The notes below the pieces were generated by a model. The model saw only the letters and a list, made by a program, of their open reading frames with translations. It did no database searches and was not told the DNA's origin. From positions 1 to 32,671 of the forward strand of contig JAITNQ010000154.1 in NCBI GenBank assembly GCA_031290435.1: a DNA stretch of 32,671 nt. The letters are read 5' to 3'. Source of the stretch: Candidatus Symbiothrix sp. (GTDB lineage Bacteria; Bacteroidota; Bacteroidia; Bacteroidales; Azobacteroidaceae). Shown piece by piece: positions 17,431 through 25,879 of this stretch (positions are counted from its first letter, which is position 1; each line of letters begins with the position of its first letter). Both the position numbers and the translations under genes were made by a program.

Positions 17431-17478
17431 AATAGATTTTTACTTTATTGTTAATAAATATGTTAATTATATATTGAT

Positions 17479-18603
17479 TTATTGTAATTTATACATTTCG
17501 GAAGCGCCTAACAAGAAACATCCGACTCCGAAGTCTTCAAAATTTGGCGCTTTATGATAAGTAACCGGTTGGCTGTCTTTCGGTTCTTTTCCGGTTCCCT
17601 GTACCCATCCGAGAAAACCGTTGTCATGCACAGCATCTTTTACCAATGCATTCCACGCTTTCAGCAATACCGGCAAATAGGTATCCCTGTCTAAAATATT
17701 ATGGCTGATACCCCAAGCCATGCCATACACAAACAAAGAAGTTCCGGTAGCTTCCTTTCCGCCGAAATTGTTTGGGTTGTGCAAACTGACATTCCAAAAG
17801 CCATCTTCTCGTTGGCAATTTTTCAATGCTTCGGACATCGCTGAAAAATCGGCAAGATATTCGGCACGATGGATTTCATCAACAGGACTTATTGCCAAGA
17901 CCCTTGTCAAAGCGGCATATACCCAGCCGTTTCCCCGCGACCAATAACAATTTTTCCCATTAGATTCCTTATAAGGCGGCAGAAAATCCGCATCTCGCCA
18001 CCAAAGCCCTTCTTCGGGGTTATACAAACCTTTCACCCCATGGTTGTTCCTTGTGAAAGCGTACAATTGATACATCTTTTCGAAATAGCGACTGTCGCCC
18101 GATAGCTCACCTAATTTTGCCAAAACAGGCATTCCCATTTGTATGGCGTCAATCCATGACCAATCATCCGATTGCGGCGTATTCACCAACATATCCATGC
18201 ATGTTTTTATATTTCGTATTTTTTCGGAAGCGGGAGATAGCTTGTATAAATCAATATAAATTTGACCACAACATTGGTCGTCTGCATTACGGGTCGCATT
18301 GCCGTTTCTCAGTCCCCATTGGTGAAATTCCGCCCAATCAAGTGCATACTGATAATATTCTTCTTTGGGATAAATTTGATGTAAAGCCATCAGTCCTTCA
18401 TAATAGACGCTTCTTGTCCATATATTACTGGGCCGGACAACTCCTACATGGGACGGCTTTGTGCTGTCGGCATATTTTTTCATAAAATAATCATTGACCC
18501 GGATCATAGTGGTCAGTACATCTTTCCTGTCGGGCAATGTTTGCGCATCTACCCGAGCGATACAACATCCTGCAACAATCAGCAGTACGATCAGTTTTTT
18601 CAT
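17479..18603 (-). CDS. GH105 unsaturated rhamnogalacturonyl hydrolase
   Basis: This is a 374-residue (alpha/alpha)6-barrel enzyme with a signal peptide (about 1-20, ending ARVDAQ). Family features are DDQCCGQIYIDLYKL, which holds the conserved Asp that acts as general acid in Bacillus YteR, the diagnostic WSRGNGWVYAALTR, CQREDGFWNVSL, and ATGTSLFVYGMAWGI. GH105 enzymes hydrate and remove the 4,5-unsaturated galacturonic acid that a PL11 lyase leaves on the non-reducing end of rhamnogalacturonan oligosaccharides. Pairing with PL11 in one operon repeats the Bacillus YteR/YesW logic. It is probably periplasmic. It is the first gene of the leftward run and diverges from the HTCS across 225 bases. 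Confidence 0.92.
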   Translation of the reverse strand: MKKLIVLLIVAGCCIARVDAQTLPDRKDVLTTMIRVNDYFMKKYADSTKPSHVGVVRPSNIWTRSVYYEGLMALHQIYPKEEYYQYALDWAEFHQWGLRNGNATRNADDQCCGQIYIDLYKLSPASEKIRNIKTCMDMLVNTPQSDDWSWIDAIQMGMPVLAKLGELSGDSRYFEKMYQLYAFTRNNHGVKGLYNPEEGLWWRDADFLPPYKESNGKNCYWSRGNGWVYAALTRVLAISPVDEIHRAEYLADFSAMSEALKNCQREDGFWNVSLHNPNNFGGKEATGTSLFVYGMAWGISHNILDRDTYLPVLLKAWNALVKDAVHDNGFLGWVQGTGKEPKDSQPVTYHKAPNFEDFGVGCFLLGASEMYKLQ

Positions 18604-18828
18604 TACGACATTATTTTTTGTTAATGTTATAAGCAGTTATACTAAGAAAAAAAATTTCATAATGCAAAGTAAGCTGAATAAAAATTGATTAGGAATAGAC
18701 GATTATTCATTTTAATAGAAAATAATCCACCTGCATGGAATTTTATGCACTAAACATGTAAATTTGTACGGGAAGCATATTTTCAACAAAATTATTGCTA
18801 TTTTTGTTTAAAATTTAATACGATTTTA
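18604..18828. promoter_or_regulatory. Divergent control region between GH105 and the HTCS gene
   Basis: This AT-rich 225-base gap must hold the promoter of PUL 1 and that of the HTCS gene. Candidate -7 elements toward the HTCS are TAAATTTG at 18759-18766 and TATTTTTG at 18799-18806. Toward GH105 there is TAATTTTG (18794-18787, minus strand). None has a good -33 TTTG at 19-21 bases, as might be expected for activator-dependent promoters. A direct repeat GTTATA (18626-18631 and 18636-18641, one helical turn apart) and an inverted repeat TGCAT-N8-ATGCA (18732-18749) are possible operator sites for the AraC-type domain of the HTCS. Function is inferred only from position. Confidence 0.4.
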
Positions 18829-21800
18829 ATGGAATGGATGAAACAATACACTTCTAAAACTTTTTTAATTTTATTAAGAGGTATTTTGTTTGTGTGTCTC
18901 TTATTCCCTGCAAATCCGGCTTTTGCAGTAGAGATACTACGGTTTGAATGGATCAACGACAGAGACGGATTATCGCAAAATACGGTTAGGTGTGCCATAC
19001 AGGACAGCAAAGGTTTTATTTGGTTGGGCACTATTAACGGATTGAACCGTTACAATGGGAAAGAATTTAGTGTGATGCTTCCTGAAACCGGGAATTTTGC
19101 ATCTTTGCCGGATAATCGTATACGGAGTATGCAGGAAGATTCGCACGGATATATATGGATTCGGACGATTGCGAATATTTTTTGCTGTTATGATCCCCAT
19201 TTGGAAAGATTTGTGGATTATGATCCGGGAAACAAACAAAAGAATTTTTCATACGCCCGTATTTTTTCCAACGGTGATGTATGGCTTTGGGGGACAAGCG
19301 ATGGCTGTTGCCGCATTCAACATCTTGCAGGAAGCTTGCAGTCACTGCGGTTCGGCAAGTCCGAATTAGGTAGTAGCGCCGTTAATTTTGTGTATGAAGA
19401 CTCCCGGCATCATATCTGGATAGGTTCAAATGCCGGTTTATTCCGTTTAGAGAATGATCGCGTCATCAAGGTATCTCCCGAACCGTTTTATTTTGTACAT
19501 GAATCGGGAGGGTATTTGTATCTGATTAATGAAAATCATATTGTTCCATACGATGCCAATAAACAACAATTTTCTCAAGCCGTCAAGTTTCCGGATATAG
19601 GAACTATGTCACTAAATGCTTCTACCATACAGAGTAATGGTATTATTCTGATTGCTACCAAAGCGGATATTGTCGCTTTTGATTCCCGGAAAATGAAATT
19701 TATTCCGGCAGAAACTTTATTCAACAACCGGACGCTGCGAAATGCCAGTTTCTATACCGATAACAAAGGAAATAAATGGGTATACAATATTTCCGGCGCG
19801 ATATGGAGGCAACTGCCTGATAATCATTTTGAAAGAATAGAATTGATTCCGGCGAACATACTCTCCAGCATTGATGCCGAACGGTATGAAATATACCATG
19901 ATTCTCATAACATCATCTGGATATCTACTTATGGAAATGGTTTGTTCGCATTGGATATGAATAATCAAAGTACTTATCATTATACGGTAGATAACAGTGA
20001 TTTACCAACCAACTACCTGCTCTGTGTTATGGAAGATAAATCGGGGGAAATCTGGGTGGGTACGGAATTTGCGGGAATCAGCAAGATATCCCTGAGCAAC
20101 TATCCTATACAAATATTGTATCCTGTGCCGGAAGAAAACAATAACAGGAGTAATGCCGTTCGCCTGCTATTCGAAGATTCACAAGGACGCTTTTGGATAG
20201 GCACACGAAGTGGTTTTTTACATATTTATGACCAAACGCTCAAAAAAATAAAGTCACATAAAATTAATGGAGGATTGCCTTTTGCAATGACGGAAGATTC
20301 TTTGCACAACATTTGGTTGGCCACCCGGGGAAACGGCATTATTGTATTTCCACCTTCGGGAGAAGCGCCCATCAGAAATTACCGCTTACACGACATCTCC
20401 CGGCAAAATGCCAGCAGTAATAATGTATTTGATATCCTGTTGGATTCTAAAAATAGGGTATGGGCGGCTTCTTTTGGCGGCGGTCTGCATTTTGCAGACC
20501 TGAACGACAAAGAAATTACTTTTCAGCATATCAATACGCGCACCGTTAATCAGGACATGGTACGAGTTATCCTACAGGATCATACCGGTATGATTTGGAC
20601 GGGAACAAATGAAGGCGTCAATGTGTTTGATCCCGATGCATTGATACAAGATGACGACAGGTATATCAATTTTCATTTTAATGTAAATGATGACCGTTCT
20701 ATCCACAACAATGAAGTGAAAGCTATTTTTGAAGACAGTCGCGGCCGTATATGGTTCGGTACAACCGGCGGCGGTCTGAATCTGTTGGTAAGAGAAGAGC
20801 CGCTCGAACGTTCATGGTTCAAACACTATACGGCTAAAAACGGTTTGTCCAACGAAGTTATCCAAACCATCCAAGAAGATGAACAAGGGTATATTTGGGT
20901 GAGCACAGAAAGCGGTAGCGGTATTTCAAAGTTTGATCCGGAAACAGAACGTTTCGAAAATTTCAGTTTTTCAAATAGTAAACAAGCAGGCTTATTTAAC
21001 GAAGGTTCATGCTGGAAAATGAAAAACGGAGATTTGATGTTCGGCAGTTATTCCGGCGTCTTTATTTTCAACCCTTCAAAAATAAAATACAATACCTATA
21101 CGCCGCCGATAGTTATCACAGGACTGAAAATCAACGGTGCGGATGTTTATCCGAAAAAAAACGACTCTCCCTTGGTTGAAAGTATTACACAAACTAAAAT
21201 GATAAAGTTGAAATACAATCAAAATTCATTCAATCTTGAATTTGCCATGCTTAATTTTCAATCGCCTAATTTTAACCAATATGCTTATTACCTTGAAAAT
21301 TATGAAAAAAATTGGAATCCGGTCACGCGGCACAATATTGCCGCTTACCGGAATGTACCTTCAGGCACCTATTGGTTCAAAGTAAGAGGCAGCAACAGCT
21401 TTGGTATCTGGACAGAGAAAGAGACTGTCCTGAAAATAACGATTCTTCCGCCATTTTGGAAATCAATCTGGGCTTATATTGTTTATTTTATAATCATCAT
21501 GACTGCTATATTTTTCACTATCAAAATCATATTGCAAATCAACCGGTTACATACAGATGTTGAAGTAGAGCGGCAATTAACGGAATACAAGCTCCGGTTT
21601 TTCACGAATATTTCACATGAATTTAGGACGCCATTGACCATTATCAGAGGGTCAATCGAAAATTTAACCGCTGTGGAAAATTTACCTCCGGCCGTTACAA
21701 AGCAAATCAGACAGATGGCCAAAGGTTCTTCCCGATTACTTCGCCTGATTGATCAACTGTTGGAGTTTCGCCGCCTGCAGAACAAAGGCTTGGAACTGAA

Positions 21801-23115
21801 ATTGGAACGAGCGGAAGCCGTTGCTTTCTTTTATGATATTTATCAGTCTTTCAAAGAATTAGCAGAAAAGAAAAATATAGAATTTTTGTTCGAGTCCAAC
21901 CTTTCTCAAAAGGAAATGTTGTTAGATATAAGTAAAATGGATAAAATCGCATATAACCTCTTGTCGAATGCCGTTAAACATACGCCGGATAATGGTATCA
22001 TTGTTACACGTCTGGTTTTTTCGGAGCGGGACGACCGGTTGATTGTAAGCGTATCAGACAGTGGATCAGGAGTCCCGAAAGAAAAGCAGAGTTCGCTCTT
22101 TGTCCGTTTCGCCCAAATTGACTCAATGGGCGGAACCGGCGTCGGATTGCACCTGACGGCCGAAATGGCTACTGTGCACAGAGGAAAAGTCGAATACACG
22201 AACTCCGAATTGGGGGGCGCTTGCTTCAGCGTTTTTGTTCCCTTGTCGGAAGATAATTACAATAAAGATGAAATTGCAGCTATGCAAGCTGCGCCTAAAT
22301 TTACAGACACTACACAACTGCCGGATATGCCGGATTCTCTTTCTCCCAACAAACCTTACCGGAATTACAAACTGTTGGTTATTGAAGACGATGATGAAGT
22401 GCGTGAATTTTTGTTTAGTCAGTTAACCGACCTGTTTTCCATCTGTATTGCCAAAGACGGAACGGAAGGTCTGGAAAAAGCAGTGAACGAACAGCTTGAC
22501 CTGATTGTCTGCGATGTAATGATGCCCGGCATTGACGGCTTTGATTTAACCCGTCGCATAAAAGAGAATTTCCTGACCAGCCATATCCCCATTGTTTTAT
22601 TGACGGCTCATTCTTCGGAGGAACATCGCTTGGAAGGTATTCAGGCCGGCGCTGACGCATATATTACCAAGCCGTTCAGTATTAAATATCTGACAGCCCG
22701 TATCGTCAAACTTATCGAACAACGGGAGAAATTGCAGCAAAAATTTGCACAGGAACCGGGGAAACCGGTACCGTTGATTCATTATACAGATAAAGATAAG
22801 GAATTTATTGACAAAATACACTTGCTGATTGAACAAAACATGGAAAATGTCGATTTTTCTGTTGATACATTTGCGCAAGACGCCGGTATGGGACGCACCA
22901 ATTTTTATAAAAAAGTAAAAGGCATTACCGGCCATTCTCCCAACGAATATGTGCGCATTGTCCGCATGAAAAAAGCCGCTGAATTGTTGGCAACAACGAA
23001 CCTGAATGTATCGGAAGTTTCTTATAAAGTCGGCATCAGCGACCCTTTTTATTTCAGTAAATGTTTTAAGGCGCAATTCGGCAAAACACCTTCTCTGTTT
23101 CAGAAAAATTTATAA
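18829..23115 (+). CDS. Hybrid two-component system sensor-regulator (HTCS) of PUL 1
   Basis: The 1428-residue protein fuses a whole phosphorelay in one chain. After an N-terminal signal/anchor (about 10-35, LLFPANPAFA) comes a periplasmic sensor of about a dozen Reg_prop propeller blades (IWLGTINGLNRY, IWIGSNAGLFRL, IWVGTEFAGISKI, FWIGTRSG, IWFGTTGGGLNLL and others; about 45-760) and a Y_Y_Y domain (about 795-870). A transmembrane helix spans about 883-905. The kinase has His930 (FTNISHEFRTPLTIIRG), Asn1047 (NLLSNAVKHT), DSGSGV and GTGVGLHL. The receiver has Asp1229 (VCDVMMPGIDGF) and Lys1281 (YITKPFS). An AraC-type helix-turn-helix domain closes the protein (about 1325-1428). HTCS proteins bind an oligosaccharide directly and activate their own PUL, here presumably the divergent rhamnogalacturonan operon. 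All key phosphorelay residues are present. Confidence 0.96.
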   Translation: MEWMKQYTSKTFLILLRGILFVCLLFPANPAFAVEILRFEWINDRDGLSQNTVRCAIQDSKGFIWLGTINGLNRYNGKEFSVMLPETGNFASLPDNRIRSMQEDSHGYIWIRTIANIFCCYDPHLERFVDYDPGNKQKNFSYARIFSNGDVWLWGTSDGCCRIQHLAGSLQSLRFGKSELGSSAVNFVYEDSRHHIWIGSNAGLFRLENDRVIKVSPEPFYFVHESGGYLYLINENHIVPYDANKQQFSQAVKFPDIGTMSLNASTIQSNGIILIATKADIVAFDSRKMKFIPAETLFNNRTLRNASFYTDNKGNKWVYNISGAIWRQLPDNHFERIELIPANILSSIDAERYEIYHDSHNIIWISTYGNGLFALDMNNQSTYHYTVDNSDLPTNYLLCVMEDKSGEIWVGTEFAGISKISLSNYPIQILYPVPEENNNRSNAVRLLFEDSQGRFWIGTRSGFLHIYDQTLKKIKSHKINGGLPFAMTEDSLHNIWLATRGNGIIVFPPSGEAPIRNYRLHDISRQNASSNNVFDILLDSKNRVWAASFGGGLHFADLNDKEITFQHINTRTVNQDMVRVILQDHTGMIWTGTNEGVNVFDPDALIQDDDRYINFHFNVNDDRSIHNNEVKAIFEDSRGRIWFGTTGGGLNLLVREEPLERSWFKHYTAKNGLSNEVIQTIQEDEQGYIWVSTESGSGISKFDPETERFENFSFSNSKQAGLFNEGSCWKMKNGDLMFGSYSGVFIFNPSKIKYNTYTPPIVITGLKINGADVYPKKNDSPLVESITQTKMIKLKYNQNSFNLEFAMLNFQSPNFNQYAYYLENYEKNWNPVTRHNIAAYRNVPSGTYWFKVRGSNSFGIWTEKETVLKITILPPFWKSIWAYIVYFIIIMTAIFFTIKIILQINRLHTDVEVERQLTEYKLRFFTNISHEFRTPLTIIRGSIENLTAVENLPPAVTKQIRQMAKGSSRLLRLIDQLLEFRRLQNKGLELKLERAEAVAFFYDIYQSFKELAEKKNIEFLFESNLSQKEMLLDISKMDKIAYNLLSNAVKHTPDNGIIVTRLVFSERDDRLIVSVSDSGSGVPKEKQSSLFVRFAQIDSMGGTGVGLHLTAEMATVHRGKVEYTNSELGGACFSVFVPLSEDNYNKDEIAAMQAAPKFTDTTQLPDMPDSLSPNKPYRNYKLLVIEDDDEVREFLFSQLTDLFSICIAKDGTEGLEKAVNEQLDLIVCDVMMPGIDGFDLTRRIKENFLTSHIPIVLLTAHSSEEHRLEGIQAGADAYITKPFSIKYLTARIVKLIEQREKLQQKFAQEPGKPVPLIHYTDKDKEFIDKIHLLIEQNMENVDFSVDTFAQDAGMGRTNFYKKVKGITGHSPNEYVRIVRMKKAAELLATTNLNVSEVSYKVGISDPFYFSKCFKAQFGKTPSLFQKNL

Positions 23116-24012
23116 ATTCCGCCCTTGTGTAAAATTCCGATAGGCAACCGGGGTCATTTGTACTTTCTTTTTAAAAAAAGTGCAAAAATGATCCGCGTTG
23201 TCGAATCCGGTAGCATAAGCGATTTCCTTGATAGACAGATGAGTGTTGGTAAGTAATTCTTTACTTTTCCGGACCCTTAGTTCCAACAGATATTGCTTGG
23301 GTGCAAATCCTGTGTATTGCTTGAAAATCTTCCGGAACCATGAATAGCTCATGTATACTTTACTTGCCACTTCTTCGGGACTTACTTGCAGTTGAAAATT
23401 TTCCTGCATGATAATTTTGGCTTTGTTGATGTTATTGAAAACATCCAATTCAACAAAAGACCGGTGTTTGTCTAAGGAATAGGCAAAACCCAGCAAATGA
23501 TTGACTATTCCGGCAAGCATCTGCTGAAAACCGGCTTTTTGTTCCTGAGCGATTCGGATAGCCTGTTGATAGAGGTATACAATATCGTTATCGACGCCGG
23601 TATGAAAAAACGGCTTTTGCCTGCTGAAAAAACCATGTTCGCAACGGCTATCAATGTTAATTCCTTTGAATCCAATCCAAAATTCGTCCCAGCCTGTTTT
23701 TTTCCCCGGACTGTAATTATGCCATTCTCCGGGGAACAACAAAAACATGCACCCTTCTTCGACGGGAGTCGGTTTACAGTTTTCAGACACAAAATTTCCT
23801 TTTCCACGAATGATATAGAGCAGTTGGTATTCATTCAGAATACGTCCTTTTTCGGTGGAAAAAAGGTAGCGGGTAGGGTGATTCATCGGTGGATAAACCA
23901 TATCCGGCGCGATAGACTGATAACCTACCGTACTGATGGTCAATCCCCACAAAATATCCTGTTCGTTTTCCAATAAATACTTGATGGGAAGATAGACTTC
24001 TTTTTGTATCAT
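23110..24012 (-). CDS. AraC-family transcriptional regulator
   Basis: This is a 300-residue cytoplasmic regulator. The N-terminal half (about 30-165) looks like a cupin-type AraC ligand-binding domain (YQLLYIIRGKGNFVSE, FLLFPGEWHNYSP). The C-terminal half (about 190-295) has two helix-turn-helix units, VSPEEVASKVYMSYSWFRKIFKQYTG and IKEIAYATGFDNADHFCTFFKKKVQMTP, with the latter carrying the family signature. It faces the HTCS gene, and the two stops share the palindrome TTATAA (23110-23115). Its target is unknown; it lies between PUL 1 and the GH35 end of PUL 2, and sugar-responsive control of either is plausible. It has a promoter at 24045-24075. Confidence 0.92.
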   Translation of the reverse strand: MIQKEVYLPIKYLLENEQDILWGLTISTVGYQSIAPDMVYPPMNHPTRYLFSTEKGRILNEYQLLYIIRGKGNFVSENCKPTPVEEGCMFLLFPGEWHNYSPGKKTGWDEFWIGFKGINIDSRCEHGFFSRQKPFFHTGVDNDIVYLYQQAIRIAQEQKAGFQQMLAGIVNHLLGFAYSLDKHRSFVELDVFNNINKAKIIMQENFQLQVSPEEVASKVYMSYSWFRKIFKQYTGFAPKQYLLELRVRKSKELLTNTHLSIKEIAYATGFDNADHFCTFFKKKVQMTPVAYRNFTQGRNL

Positions 24013-24044
24013 TTTTTGAATTAATAGGAATAAAAATCAATGGA

Positions 24045-24075
24045 CAAAATTATACAAAAAAAATGACTAAATCAA
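24045..24075 (-). promoter_or_regulatory. Promoter of the AraC-family gene
   Basis: On the minus strand, TTG (24075-24073), a 20-base spacer and TAATTTTG (24052-24045) match the Bacteroidetes -33/-7 pattern. The predicted start lies roughly 25-30 bases before the ATG at 24012. Confidence 0.6.
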
Positions 24076-24110
24076 TTTTGCTATTTTTAGCCCATTTTTA
24101 AGGTAATAAG

Positions 24111-24151
24111 AAAAGCGTGTAAGCCTTTTTAATACTGGTTTACACGCTTTT
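24111..24151 (-). terminator. Terminator of PUL 2 after the GH35 gene
   Basis: AAAAGCGTGTAAGCC (24111-24125) pairs with GGTTTACACGCTTTT (24137-24151) apart from one G-T position, with an 11-base loop. It lies 65 bases beyond the GH35 stop and has T tracts on both strands, so it could also stop rightward transcription. Confidence 0.75.
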
Positions 24152-24215
24152 AAATAACCTTTTTTGCCAATTGCATATAAAACAATCTGTCAAAGAACGC
24201 TTTTTTTCAATTAAG

Positions 24216-25859
24216 TCAATAGCGATACAAACGGAGTTTATAAACCACCGCATTGGAACCTATTCTCAAAACCTGTCCCTGTCCATTTTCGTCACCGTTC
24301 AGCCTGCGCTGCCAAATCCACTTGCCGTCAACCAAGACTTCCTCGTCGATACTGGCGATTCCCACTATCTGCGTGCCCTCCGAGTCCGGAGCAAACGACA
24401 AGGTTGCCGAACCGCTTCCGGCGATAAGGAACTCGTCGGCGCCTTCCTGTATAAGCAGGATGCCGACGCGACGGTTTGCATCCGAAGCGCCCGGAGCGCT
24501 TGGAGCGCCGGCCCAGTTGACAGAGATGTCGTATCCGCCGAATGAAATCCTGCCGGAACGCTGCTCACTTCCCTCCAGGACGATGCCGGCCAATTGGTTG
24601 GTGCCCTGCTTCTGCAAAATCGTCGGTGCCAGGTGGTCGAGCACGGAATAGGCGGCGACAAGGGGCGAGAGGCCTCCTCCCGGCTCACCCGGCCCGCCAA
24701 AGCGGCCTTCGATGCCGAAGGGAGAGAAGCCGATAGCGTCTACCTGCCCGAAGGCGTAGTAGGCGTTGGCTGCTCCTGCAACTCCGCTATATGTTTCGGG
24801 GACGAAGACGGGGTTGCCTTCACGTTGATACCTTCCTGCCCAGTAAGCGAAATTACTGAAATAGATGTCGGGCGAGAGGAAGTCAAGGCTGGGAGCGCCT
24901 GCGCGGTAGATGTCCAACGAATGAGGCAGCGGACCGCCGCTGTTGTATTGACCGGGCAGGTAGTTCGGACGAATCAAAGCCGCATTGGTGAACATGGGAA
25001 TGTCGTACCCGGCTTTCCCTGCTGCGGTGACGGCGTCTACGTAGGTGGCATAATGCCAAGCCATGAAGAAATCGTCCGTGATGGGCGCTGCACCGAAGAC
25101 TTCGCGCCAGCTGCCGCTCGTTTTCTTCCCTGCGGCAACCCAGGCTTGGCGCAACTCCGGCTCAAGCACATCGTCATGCTTTTTGATATAGTCCATCAAG
25201 GCTTGGGGCACTGCCGCCGTAAATGTTTTGTTGGCGGTCGGGGAGAAGTCGCGCGATTCTGGAATCACGCCGATCTCATTTTGCACCTGAATCATCAGTA
25301 CGGTGCGGTTGGCGTCAACCGTCTTGATGTGCTTCATCAACGCGCCAAAGGCTTTCGCGTCGGCGTCGCGGTTTGACGCACTCAACGGCGTGAGCCGCTC
25401 TGTGGGACGTCCGTCTTTCAGCAGCACCCGGGGAAACCGTTTGGTGTCACGCTTCACCCACTCCGGGACATAACTTGAATAGGTGTTCTTCCAACTGCCA
25501 AACCAGAGGATGACGAGCTTTAAATTGTTGCGGTGGGCGGCGGAGATGAGGCCGTCGATAAGGGTAAAGTCGAACTTTCCTTCCTGCGGCTCGACATTTT
25601 CCCAACAAATAGGCGCCAACACGGTGTTCAACTGTTGCGCAGCCAGTTGGGACCAGATTGGCTCCATGTACGAAAGGCTCGATGCACTCGAATTAGACAG
25701 TTCCCCACCGAGGATGAGAAACGGTTTGCCGTCAACAATCAGTTGGGTTGCTGTTCCCTGCTTTTTCAAATGTGGCAGCGCTTTATTTTGAGAAACGGCT
25801 GTTCCTGTAAAGATTGTCGCCAAGCATATACTGAATAAAATAATTTGAAATTGTTTCAT
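24216..25859 (-). CDS. GH35-like beta-galactosidase with C-terminal DUF5597-type region
   Basis: This is a 547-residue exported glycosidase with a signal peptide (about 1-24, GTAVSQ). An (alpha/beta)8 barrel (about 30-375) includes GKPFLILGGEL, NTVLAPICWENVEPQEGKFDF, the acid/base motif VQNEIG (Glu195) and the nucleophile candidate FVPETYSG (Glu355). The C-terminal beta region (about 385-547) resembles DUF5597. The layout matches the Cellvibrio Bgl35A type of GH35, which removes galactose from side chains such as those of xyloglucan; the substrate here is not proven. It is the last gene of the SusC-SusD-GH35 run, 20 bases after SusD. Its base composition is visibly richer in G+C than its neighbours: sampled 60-base lines count 44, 41 and 34 G+C, against 22 in one line of the adjacent SusD gene. 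Confidence 0.87.
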   Translation of the reverse strand: MKQFQIILFSICLATIFTGTAVSQNKALPHLKKQGTATQLIVDGKPFLILGGELSNSSASSLSYMEPIWSQLAAQQLNTVLAPICWENVEPQEGKFDFTLIDGLISAAHRNNLKLVILWFGSWKNTYSSYVPEWVKRDTKRFPRVLLKDGRPTERLTPLSASNRDADAKAFGALMKHIKTVDANRTVLMIQVQNEIGVIPESRDFSPTANKTFTAAVPQALMDYIKKHDDVLEPELRQAWVAAGKKTSGSWREVFGAAPITDDFFMAWHYATYVDAVTAAGKAGYDIPMFTNAALIRPNYLPGQYNSGGPLPHSLDIYRAGAPSLDFLSPDIYFSNFAYWAGRYQREGNPVFVPETYSGVAGAANAYYAFGQVDAIGFSPFGIEGRFGGPGEPGGGLSPLVAAYSVLDHLAPTILQKQGTNQLAGIVLEGSEQRSGRISFGGYDISVNWAGAPSAPGASDANRRVGILLIQEGADEFLIAGSGSATLSFAPDSEGTQIVGIASIDEEVLVDGKWIWQRRLNGDENGQGQVLRIGSNAVVYKLRLYRY

Positions 25860-25879
25860 AAAAAATAAGTTATAAGTGA

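Noticed and set aside
24594..25376. 260-codon open frame on the plus strand within the GH35 gene
   Set aside because: Long antisense frames are expected in this GC-rich gene; the minus strand carries the catalytic motifs.
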